Below the pieces are notes generated by a model that saw only the letters and a list, made by a program, of their open reading frames with translations, searched no databases and had not been told where the DNA came from. A program made the position numbers and the translations under genes. 35,476 bases of DNA from Pseudomonadota bacterium (lineage in GTDB: Bacteria > Myxococcota_A > UBA9160 > JADFDR01), in NCBI GenBank assembly GCA_003353845.1, contig PIVT01000040.1, positions 1-35,476 on the forward strand. The letters run 5' to 3'. Positions 34,790 to 35,476 of the stretch are shown piece after piece (position 1 is the first letter of the stretch; each line of letters begins with the position of its first letter).

Positions 34790-35476
34790 CTAATCAGATT
34801 TAGAAGCACGCTCGGTGACGGCTTGGCGCGAAGACTCCAAGTCTTCGTAGTGCTCGGGGTGGAGGCGCATGAACAAGCCTTGTGCGTCGGCGCACAGGCG
34901 ATCCCCGTCATATAGTTTTCCCGTGGTAAAGATGCGGCGCCCTTCAACGCGATCAAAGGTGCCGACCAGACGCAATTCCGTGTGTAGCGGAGTGGGTTCT
35001 CGAAAACGCACCGTCAACTTCCCCGTCAAACCCGGTTGACCCGACAGGCTCTGTGTCGTGCCCAGCAACTCATCGAAGATGGCAGCCACCAAACCGCCGT
35101 GCACATGGCCGGGCGGCCCTTCATAGGCCCAGCCAAAGGTCACCTTGCCTTCGACACGTTCTTTACCTTCAATACCCCGATCAAGAATCTCCAGGGTCAT
35201 CGGAGGCGCGAGCGGGCTGCAACTTCCCCGCACAGGGGAGTGCTCATAATAAAAAGATCGGTCGGGAGTCGAGGCGCCCTTACCAAAAGACTTCCGACCC
35301 TCGCGCTCGGGCAAGTTTTCCAGAGCGGTGGTTTGCTGCCCGAGTACTGCGGTGAGCTCAGACAAGACTTCCTGAGACAATTCACGTTTGGTAAGGGCCT
35401 CGATCAACCTGCGCAACAACGCGGTTGCCTGCTCTCTTTCTTCGACGAGGGCCCGGTTCGAGTTAGCAGCATCGGA
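34790..35476 (-). CDS. PaaI-like hotdog thioesterase, N-terminus cut by window edge
   Basis: The reading frame is open across the right edge. A TTG at 35419 is merely internal, since the codons before it continue sensibly (NRALVEEREQATAL). The N-terminal part is helical and charged. The hotdog domain has the PaaI signature PPGHVHGGLVAAIFDELLGT (about 100-120 residues after the TTG). It continues LTVRFREPTPLHTELRLVG and GRRIFTTGKLYDGDRLCADAQGLF. Such enzymes hydrolyse acyl-CoA thioesters; the substrate is unknown. It converges with korB, with 20 bp between the two stops. Confidence 0.85.
   Translation of the reverse strand, partial: SDAANSNRALVEEREQATALLRRLIEALTKRELSQEVLSELTAVLGQQTTALENLPEREGRKSFGKGASTPDRSFYYEHSPVRGSCSPLAPPMTLEILDRGIEGKERVEGKVTFGWAYEGPPGHVHGGLVAAIFDELLGTTQSLSGQPGLTGKLTVRFREPTPLHTELRLVGTFDRVEGRRIFTTGKLYDGDRLCADAQGLFMRLHPEHYEDLESSRQAVTERASKSD

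Overview
This 35.5-kb window is a stretch of bacterial chromosome of moderate-to-high GC content. It is densely coded and mostly housekeeping, with two behavioural loci: a chemosensory cassette and a type IV pilus locus. Gene content and order point to Myxococcota or a related deltaproteobacterial lineage. The best evidence is the pilA-(pilin)-pilG-pilH-pilI-pilD order, known from Myxococcus xanthus, with a sigma-54-type promoter in front of pilA. Supporting signs are the rpmF/fab/rpiB/glyA/nrdR/rib/nusB string and the rodZ-like/recO/glyS/ppdK string, both of which resemble deltaproteobacterial gene orders. I see no insertion sequence, prophage, CRISPR array or rRNA gene.

Layout. (1) 1-6180, minus strand: a chemosensory operon in the order DUF4388/pseudo-receiver protein, CheY, CheA, CheW, CheW, and a zinc-ribbon/receiver protein cut by the left edge. 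(2) 6257-14730, minus strand: a long housekeeping run in the order yceD (DUF177), rpmF, fabD, acpP, fabF, rpiB, glyA, nrdR, ribD, ribH, nusB and a stand-alone peptidase-M17 N-domain protein. Several stop and start codons overlap. Genes often present in such runs (plsX, fabH, fabG, ribE, ribBA) are absent. (3) 14906-16574, plus strand: gltX, then tRNA-Gln(CTG), then a decayed second copy of the tRNA 3' half. (4) 16589-21981, minus strand: type IV pilus genes pilA, a second pilin, pilG, pilH, pilI and pilD, with a sigma-54 promoter, a structured leader and a terminator around pilA. (5) 22255-23583, plus strand: tRNA-Glu(CTC) and a myo-inositol-phosphate synthase. (6) 23580-31704, minus strand: a rodZ-like gene, recO, glyS, ppdK, a lipoprotein, a PilZ protein, an ECF-like sigma factor and a small kinase-like protein. 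(7) 31904-34769, plus strand: korAB (2-oxoacid:ferredoxin oxidoreductase). A hotdog thioesterase runs off the right edge on the minus strand.

How the parts fit. The Che proteins form a kinase/adaptor/response-regulator core, but no receptor, CheR or CheB is present, so its input and adaptation must lie outside the window. It is flanked by two receiver domains with opposite key-residue losses: one keeps the phospho-Asp and lacks the Lys, the other keeps the Lys and lacks the Asp. The pilus locus encodes the fibre subunits, their processing peptidase and the ABC-type PilGHI module. The PilZ protein suggests c-di-GMP signalling, but nothing in the sequence ties it physically to the pilus or Che genes. 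Start codons were chosen mainly by ribosome-binding sites and family length. Functional statements rest on motif recognition by eye, not on database searches.
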